Part shown: positions 40,589-48,923 of the stretch, piece after piece
How positions within the stretch are numbered: the stretch's first letter is position 1
Layout of the letters: each line of letters begins with the position of its first letter
Assembly (NCBI GenBank): GCA_016550425.1
Contig: JABXGS010000164.1
Span: forward strand, 1-57,377
Direction: 5' to 3'
DNA length: 57,377 nt
Source of the DNA: an archaeon
GTDB taxonomy: Archaea; Asgardarchaeota; Hermodarchaeia; Hermodarchaeales; Hermodarchaeaceae
Program-made: the position numbers and the translations under genes
The notes under the pieces: model-generated
The model's database searches: none
Seen by the model: the letters and a program-made list of their open reading frames with translations, nothing else
Told to the model about the DNA's origin: nothing

Positions 40589-41806
40589 TCACGATTGTTG
40601 AGAGCTTTTTGCCGTTTCAATGAGGAGTAATGAAATCAGTAGTGCGAGGATGTCGAGGGCGACGAGGAGTACCATGGCCCAGAAGAAGGAGAGGAATAGC
40701 GAACTTGCAAGGTCCATTGCGAGGATAAGTACAATACCGCCAGCCTGTCCGAAAATCATTAAAATTCCAGCCGAGGTGCCTTCGGGAATGGGTTGTGTCA
40801 TTTCGGCTCCCGTTTGCAGGCCTAAGGGTAATGCGGGCATGAGGAAGAAGCCTAGTAAGAAGGAGGAAGCGAGTAGTACGGTGTAATCGGGATGATAGGC
40901 GAGCAGAAAGGTGAAGGGGGCGGCTAGCAGGAGCGAGAGGATGATGAAGGGTTTGCGGCGTTGGTATTTATCAGATAATGTGGGAATAATCACAGCCCCA
41001 ATGATTCCGCCAAGGATCATGATGGCGCCGACTATTCCAGCTTGAGTGATATCAACAACACGTCCCGCAAGTATTTGTTCAATCCATGTGGCTACACCGT
41101 TAAAGATACCCATACCCACGAAGAATAAGACTTCAAGGATAATGAATTGTTTAATTCCGATGATGCGTCGCAGACCAGTGGTCATTTTTTCTTCTTCAGG
41201 TTCGTCGGATTCGGGAGGAGAAGGAGGACGTTCCTTGGCGATAATTAGGAATAGAATGGCAGCGATGACGGCAACAACCGCGTAGCTTAACATTGTGTAG
41301 AAGAATCCGATGCCTACAACGGCAAAGGGGGTGACTAAGAGGCCGAGCATGATTCCAAGAAAGATAGCCATGGTTCCTAACCCAGTGGCAAGGCCACGTT
41401 CATCAGCCGGAAACCAGCGTCGAGCAATTTTGGTGGGGCTGTTAAAGACAAAGGGTTGTCCAATAGCGATGCCGGCTGAAAAAATTAGCAAAAGGAGATA
41501 GTTGGGTGCAAATACACGACACACGGCAAAGACTGCCGTGATGATTGCGCCGACACCAGCGGCGTACCGAAAGCCCTTACTGTCAATGAGATACGCTGAA
41601 GGAATTGAGACCGGTATGTAGACGACCATGAAAATCAGTGAAAGTAGGGCTATATCGAGTTCTGTCACAGCATAGAGGCTGGCAACTAGCGATGAAATTG
41701 GGGCAAAGGTGATCCATAGGATTTGGGTCACTGCCGCGATGAACATAAACACTAACAAAACAATCCAGCGATATCCATAAACAGGAGCTTCCATTGATTT
41801 CGTCAC
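40589..41806 (-). CDS. MFS transporter (FLVCR-like)
   Basis: A 405-residue major facilitator with twelve helices. The N-terminal half (YRWIVLLVFMFIAAVTQILW, ITFAPISSLVASLYAVTELD, VYIPVSIPSAYLIDSKGFRY) resembles the FLVCR/DIRC2 branch, whose eukaryotic members move heme or choline; the substrate here is unknown. Basic loop SDKYQRRKP between helices. GTG start at 41806 with GGAGGT 8 bases upstream. A palindromic operator-like sequence lies directly upstream. Confidence 0.85.
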   Translation of the reverse strand: MTKSMEAPVYGYRWIVLLVFMFIAAVTQILWITFAPISSLVASLYAVTELDIALLSLIFMVVYIPVSIPSAYLIDSKGFRYAAGVGAIITAVFAVCRVFAPNYLLLLIFSAGIAIGQPFVFNSPTKIARRWFPADERGLATGLGTMAIFLGIMLGLLVTPFAVVGIGFFYTMLSYAVVAVIAAILFLIIAKERPPSPPESDEPEEEKMTTGLRRIIGIKQFIILEVLFFVGMGIFNGVATWIEQILAGRVVDITQAGIVGAIMILGGIIGAVIIPTLSDKYQRRKPFIILSLLLAAPFTFLLAYHPDYTVLLASSFLLGFFLMPALPLGLQTGAEMTQPIPEGTSAGILMIFGQAGGIVLILAMDLASSLFLSFFWAMVLLVALDILALLISLLLIETAKSSQQS

Positions 41807-41829
41807 AATTGTGACCTCCTAGGAACCTG

Positions 41830-41852
41830 GTCTACAATTAGAATTTGTAGAC
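41830..41852. promoter_or_regulatory. Palindrome upstream of the MFS gene
   Basis: GTCTACAA and TTGTAGAC, a perfect 8-bp inverted repeat with a 7-base centre, 23 bases before the start codon. Placement near the transcription start suggests an operator. Rest of the 357-base gap (41807-42163): TATA-rich ATATTATATAATTTATATAG (about 42089-42108) for the PiT gene, and a weak match to the dispersed element at about 41998. Confidence 0.5.
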
Positions 41853-42163
41853 TACTAACCACAAATGGGTTATGAGTATCTAATATAACTAGCTGTCTTC
41901 GTTTGAAGCTCAATAAATGGAATAGAAGAAGCCAATTCCTGTGGCTTGAAGATTATAGAGAGAGTGGGTCTTGGGAGTTATCCGATTTTCATTTGGGTGC
42001 GAAAACATAGCATTTCCATTTGATGAGTGGTTGTTGATTTCTTTGCGCGTGGGAGAAACTTAATAAATGGTTTCTATAGAACAAGTATATTATATAATTT
42101 ATATAGAGTCGTTGGTTTACTAGTACCTGTCAATACCACCACAAAATCGGAGACCCGAACCTC

Positions 42164-43183
42164 TTGCAATTGGTTGCACTACTCCTACCCGTCTTTGTCT
42201 TACTAATTCTGGCGAGTATTGTAGCCTTTGCTATTGGAGCAAACGATAGCACCATGGCCAATTTGGTCGGTGCTAAAGTGCTTTCACTGAGGGGCTCCGT
42301 TATTTTGGGAGCCAGCCTATTGATTATTGGAGCCGTGGTGTTAGGTCAGGGCGTAAGTACGACAATTGGTTCAGATATGGTTACCCAGCCACTGAGCGTT
42401 GATCTTGTGTTTGTTATTTCATTAGCAATCATTGTATGGATGTTGTTCAGTGCCTACCTGGGTTACCCGATTTCAGCTACTCATTCAGTTGTTGGGGGCA
42501 TTATAGGTATTGGATTGTTAGAGGAGTTTGTTTGGGGTATACCTATTATTCGGTGGGACACCATCTCAATTATTCTCATTGGCTGGATTCTGAGCCCACT
42601 GCTTAGTTTAATAGTTGCTTTTCTCCTTCAACGTTACATTCGTAGAACGCTTCTTTCGAAAACCAAAGGATTAACGGAGATTCAGCGAAGGGAGCAGATT
42701 TTTGGTTGGTTGTTACTGGTGATGGTTATTATTATCTGCCTAAGTCGTGGAGGGAATGATGTGGCTAAGGCGATAGGGTTGTTGACAATCTTTTTTGCTG
42801 AACCCATCGAACTTTCATTATTGTTGTTGATGGGGGGAGTAGGCATGGGACTTGGATTATTAGTTTTGGGACGACGAGTGGTTCGGACGGTTGGAATAGA
42901 GTTGACGGAATTACGTCCCAGTGCGAGTTTTTCATCGGCAACATCAGGGGCCATTGTGTTGCTTGTTGGTACGATTTGGGGGATTCCACTTGCTGCAACG
43001 CATATCCTTATTACATCGGTAATTGGAGTGGGCATGGCAAATCGAGCATCTACGAATAAGACGGTGTTACGAAAACTGATCTTAACCTCTCTTCTTACCG
43101 TTCCCGTCTCAGCAGTCCTTGCGATCTGTATTTGGTGGATTTATCAGATAACACTTCCCTTCATATTCCTACCCGCCCTGTGA
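42164..43183 (+). CDS. PiT-family inorganic phosphate transporter
   Basis: A 339-residue permease with about ten helices and the twin PiT signatures: AIGANDSTMANLVGAKVLSL (about residues 20-40) and SRGGNDVAKAIGLL (about 193-206); SATHSVVGG and AATHILITSVIG are also conserved. It imports phosphate driven by H+ or Na+. No PhoU-like partner is adjacent. TTG start at 42164 with GGAG upstream. A terminator follows. Confidence 0.92.
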   Translation: MQLVALLLPVFVLLILASIVAFAIGANDSTMANLVGAKVLSLRGSVILGASLLIIGAVVLGQGVSTTIGSDMVTQPLSVDLVFVISLAIIVWMLFSAYLGYPISATHSVVGGIIGIGLLEEFVWGIPIIRWDTISIILIGWILSPLLSLIVAFLLQRYIRRTLLSKTKGLTEIQRREQIFGWLLLVMVIIICLSRGGNDVAKAIGLLTIFFAEPIELSLLLLMGGVGMGLGLLVLGRRVVRTVGIELTELRPSASFSSATSGAIVLLVGTIWGIPLAATHILITSVIGVGMANRASTNKTVLRKLILTSLLTVPVSAVLAICIWWIYQITLPFIFLPAL

Positions 43184-43228
43184 ATTATCATTGACTACCA
43201 TTAAGCTAAGCCCCCGAAAAAAAAGAAC

Positions 43229-43251
43229 GGAAAACCAAAAAATGGTTTTTT
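43229..43251 (+). terminator. Terminator after the PiT gene
   Basis: AAAACCA and TGGTTTT around AAAAA, ending in TTTTTT. A short stem, but well placed about 45 bases after the stop. Confidence 0.6.
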
Positions 43252-43378
43252 AGTTGTTAAATTTTCTTCCGATTATTGTCGCAGACGTATGTGACTAAGG
43301 AGATTATTCTGAGCTCGAGAAGCTAGGTAAGATTCTTTGATTCTGTCGACTTATTTTGATTCTGAACCGTTATTCTTG

Positions 43379-43987
43379 TTAGGGCAGTAAAGCCCCGATG
43401 AGTACCAATACACCTGCGATGATAAATGCGGTGGCGGCAACGTAGGCGATTGTCGTTGTGCCGAGGTATTGTCGGGCGCGGTCACCAATGATTACACCAA
43501 TACCATTCACGATTGCTAAAGCAAGAAATGCTGCGATAAGAACAAGGAGCAGTTGTCCTGTTGTAGCGGCAATCAAGATTACAACCAGCTGGGTTTTATC
43601 ACCTAGCTCCGCAATGAAAAGCAGGATAAATGCGCGTACCCATACACGGTTTCCTGGCGCCGCGGTTGACTCTTCGTCTTCTTGAGTACGTCTTATTCTG
43701 TAAACAGTAATAATGCCCAAAATTATGAAAATGATGCCTGCGATTAGTTGGATCAGTGAGAGAGGAATCAAGAATGCAATAAGGGAACCAGCAAGAACGC
43801 CAATTATGGTTACAGTAAATAATCCACCCAATACCCCGAGGTACACTTGAACAGGTTTTCCAGTTTCAGCTACGAGGGCGAAAGTGACAATTTGGGTTTT
43901 ATCTGCTAGTTCAGCAAGTAAAACTAATGCGAATACTGTGAGAAAGAGTGAAACTAGCAAGATGGACATAGATTTACATTGTGCCAT
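43379..43987 (-). CDS. TMEM165/GDT1-family (UPF0016) cation transporter
   Basis: A 202-residue membrane protein with six helices in two homologous halves. Each half carries the family motif: ELADKTQIVTFAL (about residue 25) and ELGDKTQLVVILI (about 130), the E-x-G/A-D-K-T/S signature of UPF0016. Members exchange Ca2+ or Mn2+ for H+ (Golgi GDT1 in yeast, TMEM165 in humans, MntX/Pam71 relatives). ATG 43987 or ATG 43969 (MSILLVSLF) may be the start; no clear ribosome site. Confidence 0.92.
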   Translation of the reverse strand: MAQCKSMSILLVSLFLTVFALVLLAELADKTQIVTFALVAETGKPVQVYLGVLGGLFTVTIIGVLAGSLIAFLIPLSLIQLIAGIIFIILGIITVYRIRRTQEDEESTAAPGNRVWVRAFILLFIAELGDKTQLVVILIAATTGQLLLVLIAAFLALAIVNGIGVIIGDRARQYLGTTTIAYVAATAFIIAGVLVLIGALLP

Positions 43988-44051
43988 GAACAGTGTTTAA
44001 TTGGATTTCCATCAGCTAGAAAAAAATGACGCTAGCTCGTCAAGATGACGT

Positions 44052-44537
44052 TTATAGTTCACCGATGTCTTCGTTCCAGAGCTGGGGATGTTCGTTGATG
44101 AATGCTTGCAAGAGTTCTTTGCATACAGGTAGGTCTAAATCGATGACTTTTACGCCCTGTGATTCCATGAATGTGCGGGCACCGGCAAAGGTTTGAGATT
44201 CGCCGGCAATGACCTTAGCAATTTTGAATTGCACTACGGCTCCGGCACACAGGTAACAGGGCATCAGGGTTGAATATAATGTGGTACCTGCATAGTTGCC
44301 GATGCGTCCCGCGTTTTGGAGGCAATCAATTTCTGCATGCAGGATTGGGTTATTTTGTTGTACGCGTTGATTATGCCCTTGTCCAACGATTGTTCCATCC
44401 TTGACCAGCACGGAGCCAATCGGAATACCACCTTCTTGGCGGCTTTTCTTTGCTTGTTTAAGAGCGGCTTGCATGAAAGGGTCCATTGGTCGAATCACCA
44501 TTGCATTTAATGAACGTACAATTTGAGATCTTTGCAT
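44052..44537 (-). CDS. Cytosine deaminase (yeast FCY1 type)
   Basis: A 161-residue zinc deaminase. Zn site: HAEIDCLQNAG (His and catalytic Glu) and STLMPCYLCAGAVV (PCxxC). GGIPIGSVLVKDGTIVGQGH and the last residues FINEHPQLWNEDIGE match the small eukaryotic cytosine deaminase (FCY1), whose C-terminus closes the active site; bacterial CodA is unrelated. It converts cytosine to uracil plus ammonia. The frame opens at ATG 44537; ATG 44501 (MVIRPMDPF) is a possible alternative. Single gene. Confidence 0.88.
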   Translation of the reverse strand: MQRSQIVRSLNAMVIRPMDPFMQAALKQAKKSRQEGGIPIGSVLVKDGTIVGQGHNQRVQQNNPILHAEIDCLQNAGRIGNYAGTTLYSTLMPCYLCAGAVVQFKIAKVIAGESQTFAGARTFMESQGVKVIDLDLPVCKELLQAFINEHPQLWNEDIGEL

Positions 44538-44557
44538 TATATGCTCTTCTCTTTGGG

Positions 44558-44572
44558 TTCGAAGAGATGCTT
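44558..44572 (+). repeat. Dispersed intergenic element, copy 18 (minimal)
   Basis: TTCGAAGAGATGCTT, a shortened box. Weak on its own. Confidence 0.35.
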
Positions 44573-44640
44573 ATTCAAGCAGAAGGAACCCTAGGGGCAG
44601 TTTCAAAATTAGTAATAAGCGTTTTGTCGTTCTATTTGAT

Positions 44641-44672
44641 ATCGAATACATAAGTGCGATCTTCTAAAGTAT
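44641..44672 (+). repeat. Dispersed intergenic element, copy 19
   Basis: ATCGAATACATAAGTGCGATC, preceded by AATAAGCGTTTTGTCGTTC. Box half only. Confidence 0.5.
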
Positions 44673-44691
44673 ACAAATGGTAACATAATTT

Positions 44692-45291
44692 CTATTCCGT
44701 GGAATCGCTGTGTTTCTCTTGGAGGTTTTCAATGATTTTAAACGAGTCCCAAAGGTTGCCTTGGAATCGAGAGAATGGAAAAATTAGAATCAATTGGATA
44801 AAGAACATGACAACTAACTGAATTATTATGAGGCCAGGTGGACCCCAGAATATTAGAATGGCATTTTCAATTTGAGCAAAGAAGGGATAGAAGAACTTAG
44901 CAGCGGCGAAGCTGGCTAAGTTGATGAGGAATAAGCCAAAGCTGAAGATGAAATAGAGGAGTAGTTGGATACTACGTCGGACAGACTGCTTTATGTTCTC
45001 TGTAAGCTTTGTATATTGTTTTGCGGGAAATGGGATGATTTCAAGGCTTTTACTAGCTAAGTAAAAATTAATTTCGTAGCTTATGATGAAACCGATGATG
45101 GTGAGCCCAAGTGCATAACAAATGGTGAGGAACATAATGAGGGGCATGCCCCAGGTTGAGAGAGATTCGTGGGGATATTCGAGGAAGTAGATGACAACAA
45201 TGAAGAGAAACCCGAGTAGAACACCAATTAATGCGAGGATTGCTTCAAGGTTGATATTGGGACGTTGGAGTGTTGCTGGTTTTTTAGTCAA
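44692..45291 (-). CDS. Four-helix membrane protein beside MscS
   Basis: A 199-residue protein with four hydrophobic helices (about residues 15-37, 48-70, 104-130, 147-175) and a cytoplasmic loop (YLASKSLEIIPFPAKQYTKL). No recognised domain. TTG start with GGAGG about 7 bases upstream. It follows the MscS gene after 62 bases on the same strand, so both may be in one transcript. Confidence 0.7.
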   Translation of the reverse strand: MTKKPATLQRPNINLEAILALIGVLLGFLFIVVIYFLEYPHESLSTWGMPLIMFLTICYALGLTIIGFIISYEINFYLASKSLEIIPFPAKQYTKLTENIKQSVRRSIQLLLYFIFSFGLFLINLASFAAAKFFYPFFAQIENAILIFWGPPGLIIIQLVVMFFIQLILIFPFSRFQGNLWDSFKIIENLQEKHSDSTE

Positions 45292-45353
45292 GTGAGAACC
45301 TCCAATGGACGTTCAGGCTGTAGACAATTAAATGTGGTTTCTGTTCCTAGTGT

Positions 45354-46244
45354 TTAGTATACCGCGCGGGTGATATCTTCGAGGAAATCGAAGCGGTAAT
45401 CTAAGAGAAGTTTAGGGTTTTCGACGAAGATGGTGAAGCTGTAGGTAAAAGCAAGGTAGGAGGTTGATGAGAGGACGTAGCCGGGTTTGTAGCCAAACTT
45501 TCGGGTCCAACGTTTCATGATATTTGGGAGTTTGTCTTCATAGTGGTTAAGACCGCGGTCGATTGGGAACTGGAGTTCGAATGTGTATTGGATGAGGTTG
45601 GAGGTATCTACAGCTCGACTCAGTGCTTTCCAAATTCGTTTCGGGATTGACGCGTCTTTTTCAGGTTCTGGCGTTTCTTTGCCTGTGCTTTTTTGTTCAA
45701 AGCGGAAGTTGGTTACTGCTGAGCTCATCACATTGTCATTGGGAATTAATGCGATAGTGCCATCCAATTGTCGTATCTTTGTATAGTTGAGACTTATTTC
45801 AAGAACGATTCCTTCGTTGGATCCGATTCGCACATAATCACCGACGCTGAAAGGGTCGGTAATCATCACGTATAATCCGGCGACAAAATTACGCACAGCA
45901 AGGCTAAGGGCAACACCTACTGCTAAACCTATGATGACGGTGGCGTCCCCGATGATGATTTGGATTTGTGTCGGGAGAATAGTGGTGAATGCAACTACGG
46001 CGATCCAAACGAAGATGATACGAATTGTGAGCACAATGCCATTAATCGCATTTGGGGGGACTCGGAGTTTTTTGGCTCGGCGTCGAACAAATCGAGTGAT
46101 AATACTGGAGAGGATTAGGAGAATTACTAAGATCAGGATAAGTTGGACTATTGGTAAAACCGGGAAAAGAACCACCTGTAAAGTGTAGAGGGTGTCCAAA
46201 AACAAACGGATGATATCGCCTAGCGGGTCGGTTGGTTGAAGCAT
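45354..46244 (-). CDS. Mechanosensitive channel, MscS family
   Basis: A 296-residue channel: an N-terminal helix region, the pore-lining helix rich in Gly/Ala (VIIGLAVGVALSLAVRNFVA), then the MscS beta domain (DPFSVGDYVRIGSNEGIVLE, ISLNYTKIRQLDGTIALIPN) and a C-terminal vestibule. Opens under membrane tension to release solutes during osmotic shock. ATG 46244 is chosen with AGGTGGA 5 bases upstream; an upstream in-frame start at 46331 has no such site. Confidence 0.9.
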   Translation of the reverse strand: MLQPTDPLGDIIRLFLDTLYTLQVVLFPVLPIVQLILILVILLILSSIITRFVRRRAKKLRVPPNAINGIVLTIRIIFVWIAVVAFTTILPTQIQIIIGDATVIIGLAVGVALSLAVRNFVAGLYVMITDPFSVGDYVRIGSNEGIVLEISLNYTKIRQLDGTIALIPNDNVMSSAVTNFRFEQKSTGKETPEPEKDASIPKRIWKALSRAVDTSNLIQYTFELQFPIDRGLNHYEDKLPNIMKRWTRKFGYKPGYVLSSTSYLAFTYSFTIFVENPKLLLDYRFDFLEDITRAVY

Positions 46245-46338
46245 ATGTTCCACCTTTGTTGGTATATTTTGTTTCAAGAATTTAAGATAGTAGTCATTTT
46301 CTAGTAATATAGAGAACAGCGATGCCTCCATGTGGGAA

Positions 46339-46440
46339 CTATTTAGTTATTAACGCAGCAGTAGTGAGATGAACGCGCCTTGTTACAATTAAGAGTACGG
46401 TGATGAAGAAGATGATTAGAATGAGCAGCCAGAGTTCCAA
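46339..46440 (-). CDS. Possible single-helix small protein upstream of mscS
   Basis: From TTG 46440 a 33-residue frame encodes one clear membrane helix (ELWLLILIIFFITVLLIV) followed by TRRVHLTTAALITK. The ribosome site (GTGAAAG) is weak. It is on the same strand, about 95 bases before the MscS start. The helix-plus-positive-end design is non-random, but the gene call is tentative. Confidence 0.35.
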   Translation of the reverse strand: MELWLLILIIFFITVLLIVTRRVHLTTAALITK

Positions 46441-46598
46441 TTTCTTTCACAGGTTTTGAATGGTTGGATTTAGTGCTATTAAATTCTTAATTCCAAAGGT
46501 TTTTGGTTGAATTTTGACTATTATTTTACTGAAAAAACAATGACTATTCTGAGTTGCGTTATGGCGTGTTAGTCATTAATTTCAGAGAATGTGAGAAA

Positions 46599-46784
46599 AT
46601 GTCTGAAGAAGTAAAATGTCCTAAATGTGGTGAAAAAAAGAAGCTTCGTCTCATGCTATTGGATACGCCTGAGAATCGGAAGAAGGAGGATACGGACCCT
46701 GAGAGGATTCTTTTGGTCGCTTCGAAGGCGTTTGATGGTAAAATGGAGTGTCTGAAGTGTGGGCACTTCTGGGATGCAGAATGA
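46599..46784 (+). CDS. Small zinc-ribbon protein
   Basis: A 61-residue protein with two CxxC knuckles: CPKCGEKKKLRLM near the start and CLKCGHFW near the end. Such ribbons occur in RNA-polymerase-associated or ribosomal proteins; the function here is unknown. ATG 46599 chosen, as the upstream frame (from 46554) lacks a ribosome site and GAGA occurs just before 46599. Confidence 0.75.
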   Translation: MSEEVKCPKCGEKKKLRLMLLDTPENRKKEDTDPERILLVASKAFDGKMECLKCGHFWDAE

Positions 46785-46907
46785 TTGCATATTGCTTTAC
46801 AGCATAAGGAGTCTGCTTTGCCAGGCTAATCCGTAGTGAAAAACGCTGACTTGCAATGTGATATTTATGGATTTAGTTTTTGAAATCGGAAGAAAGGACG
46901 TTTAGAA

Positions 46908-48920
46908 TCATCGATCATGATCTGCCGGACATTGGTCAAGACTCCAGTAGATGACCGGGACATCGGCGATCTTGACACCTTGGAGTAGCTTGGGAAACAT
47001 GACAAGGATTGTTCCAAAGGTTGGACCGCGCACTTTCATGCGGTAAGGAGTGTTTTCACCGTTGCTGACCGCGTGGAAGCAGAGTTCTCCGCGTCCGCCT
47101 TCAATGCAATAGAAAGCGTCGCCAGGTGGGATTTTTAGTCGCCAGGTAATCTTTTTGCCTTCAGGAGTTTTTGTTTCACAGACCGGACCTTTGGGCAGCT
47201 TGTCCAATGCACGTTCAATGATGTTGAGACTTTCTTCAATTTCCTGTCTACGACAGAGGAATCGATCGTAGGCGTCACCGTTTGTTCTGGTGATTACCTT
47301 CACTCCGATGTCTTTGTAGGCTTCATAGGGGGTTGCTGTTCTCACGTCAAAATCGATACCAGTTGCTCGGAGATTGGGACCGGTGACGTCGTTTTGAATA
47401 GCGGTGGTCTGGGAGAGAGGAGCAAGATTTTGTGTGCGATCGATGAAGGTTTTATTATTGAATAGGAGGTCGTCGTAAATGTGAAGCCGTTTACGGATAT
47501 AACTGATGAGTTTTTCAGCTTTATCTGGAAAATCGGGTTGAATGTCGCGGCGGACACCACCGATGGTGTTGAATATGTGGTAGACCCGTGCGCCAGTGAG
47601 CTCTTCAAGAAGGAAAAGGACATGGTCGCGGTCACCCCAGATGAGGCGTTCGATGGTATCAAAACCTGAAGCGGCTCCACCAAAACCGAGGTTCATTTGG
47701 TGACTTTGAATGCGTGAGAGTTCGGCTTGGATTACACGCAAATATTGCCCGCGAATGGGAACCTGGATGCTGGCTAGTTTCTCTGTTACACCGGTGTAGG
47801 CGAGTTCATAGGAGGCTCCATCGAGGACGCAGATTCGGGGGACAAGCATGATGTTTTGTCCCCATGTGCGGTATTCCATGAGTTTCTCGAAGCCCCGGTG
47901 GAGATAACCGGGGTAGGGAATAGCCTCAACGACGATTTCACCGTCCAGTTTGAGGTCCATATTGAAGTTTCCTGAGGCGGGATGTTGGGAGCCGAAGACA
48001 ACATCGAATTCGGCTTTACTGGGATCTGCCCCTTTGAGGGGATAGGGGGGTAACTTCATTTGACCAGCGTCTGTGTTTGTCATTTCCTCTTTTCCAGTGT
48101 ATCCACCCTGAATGGCTTGGATAGCATGGACGACGGCTACACCAATTGGTTCGGGACGTGGTGGGCAGCCGGCAATCCAGATATCAATGGGTATGTATTT
48201 GCTGATGTCTTTGATGGTGTTGTAGCTGTCCCAATACGTTCCGCCGGTCATAGGGCAATTACCGAGCGCGATAACCCATTTGGGTTGAGGCATAAGGGAG
48301 TAGATGCGGATGATTCGTTTCAGGGTCTTCGGGGTTACATAGCCCCCGACTATTAGACAATCTGCATGTCGGGGAGAGCCCACGGCTAAGAGGCCGAAAC
48401 GCTCCATGTCGAAGGAGCTAGCAACCCATGGCACCGCTTCAATGAAGCAACAGCCGGTCATGTAGTTTACGATCCAAATACTACGAGAGCGTGCCCATGA
48501 GACGGTGTTCTTTATTTTCGGAGGCTCTGGGTGTTCTAGTACTGGGGGGATGGCTAGCATTTCTGGTGTATAGTTGAGGGTTTCGGGTTTCATGGTGAGT
48601 AAGATGGGAAAATTCGTGAAAGTGAGCGCGCCTGTTGGACAGTTGTCAACGCATAAGCCACAGAAACAGCATTTCCGAAAATCAATTTGGGGTTGAAGTC
48701 CGGTTTTATTTTCTTCGCTTTTTTCTCGTTCGACCATCTCTATTGCATTGTTGGGACAGACAATCGAGCAGATCTTACAGCCTTTACATAAGTCAGATTT
48801 GTACAGTTGTCGACCCCGGTATAATTCAGTTAGTGGCATATCGGGGGGAAACGAGAAGGTCATTGGTTTTGATACTGCGAGTCCTAGAACACTTTTTACA
48901 GCTTTAAGAAGGCGCGACAT
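46908..48920 (-). CDS. Triple fusion of NuoI, NuoB and NuoD-like subunits
   Basis: A 670-residue protein joining three peripheral-arm subunits. Residues 1-115: NuoI-like ferredoxin with C45-x2-C48-x2-C51-x3-C55 and C84-x2-C87-x2-C90-x3-C94. Residues 150-275: NuoB-like with C157-C158, C222 (GNCPMTGG) and C252 (GCPPRPE) as the N2-type cluster. Residues 300-670: NuoD/large-subunit-like. Its two former [NiFe] motifs read RICVLD (C364, D367) and DQCPADHDR (C664, D667): one Cys of each CxxC kept, the other Asp. The quinone-site His of the complex I HPxxHG loop is absent (QHPASG). No membrane subunit is nearby. Starts 3 bases after the NuoC-like gene ends. Confidence 0.92.
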   Translation of the reverse strand: MSRLLKAVKSVLGLAVSKPMTFSFPPDMPLTELYRGRQLYKSDLCKGCKICSIVCPNNAIEMVEREKSEENKTGLQPQIDFRKCCFCGLCVDNCPTGALTFTNFPILLTMKPETLNYTPEMLAIPPVLEHPEPPKIKNTVSWARSRSIWIVNYMTGCCFIEAVPWVASSFDMERFGLLAVGSPRHADCLIVGGYVTPKTLKRIIRIYSLMPQPKWVIALGNCPMTGGTYWDSYNTIKDISKYIPIDIWIAGCPPRPEPIGVAVVHAIQAIQGGYTGKEEMTNTDAGQMKLPPYPLKGADPSKAEFDVVFGSQHPASGNFNMDLKLDGEIVVEAIPYPGYLHRGFEKLMEYRTWGQNIMLVPRICVLDGASYELAYTGVTEKLASIQVPIRGQYLRVIQAELSRIQSHQMNLGFGGAASGFDTIERLIWGDRDHVLFLLEELTGARVYHIFNTIGGVRRDIQPDFPDKAEKLISYIRKRLHIYDDLLFNNKTFIDRTQNLAPLSQTTAIQNDVTGPNLRATGIDFDVRTATPYEAYKDIGVKVITRTNGDAYDRFLCRRQEIEESLNIIERALDKLPKGPVCETKTPEGKKITWRLKIPPGDAFYCIEGGRGELCFHAVSNGENTPYRMKVRGPTFGTILVMFPKLLQGVKIADVPVIYWSLDQCPADHDR

Positions 48921-48923
48921 TTT

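Noticed and set aside
41998..42020. GCGAAAACATAGCATTTCC as an element copy
   Set aside because: Too many changes to the box and no second half.
43278..43294. GTCGCAGACGTATGTG as an element copy
   Set aside because: Short and weak match only.
183..44672. Dispersed elements as a CRISPR array
   Set aside because: Copies are separated by whole genes, vary in sequence and have no regular spacers.
46908..48920. The fusion as an active [NiFe] hydrogenase
   Set aside because: Only one Cys in each of the two metal-binding motifs remains, so the standard [NiFe] centre cannot form.
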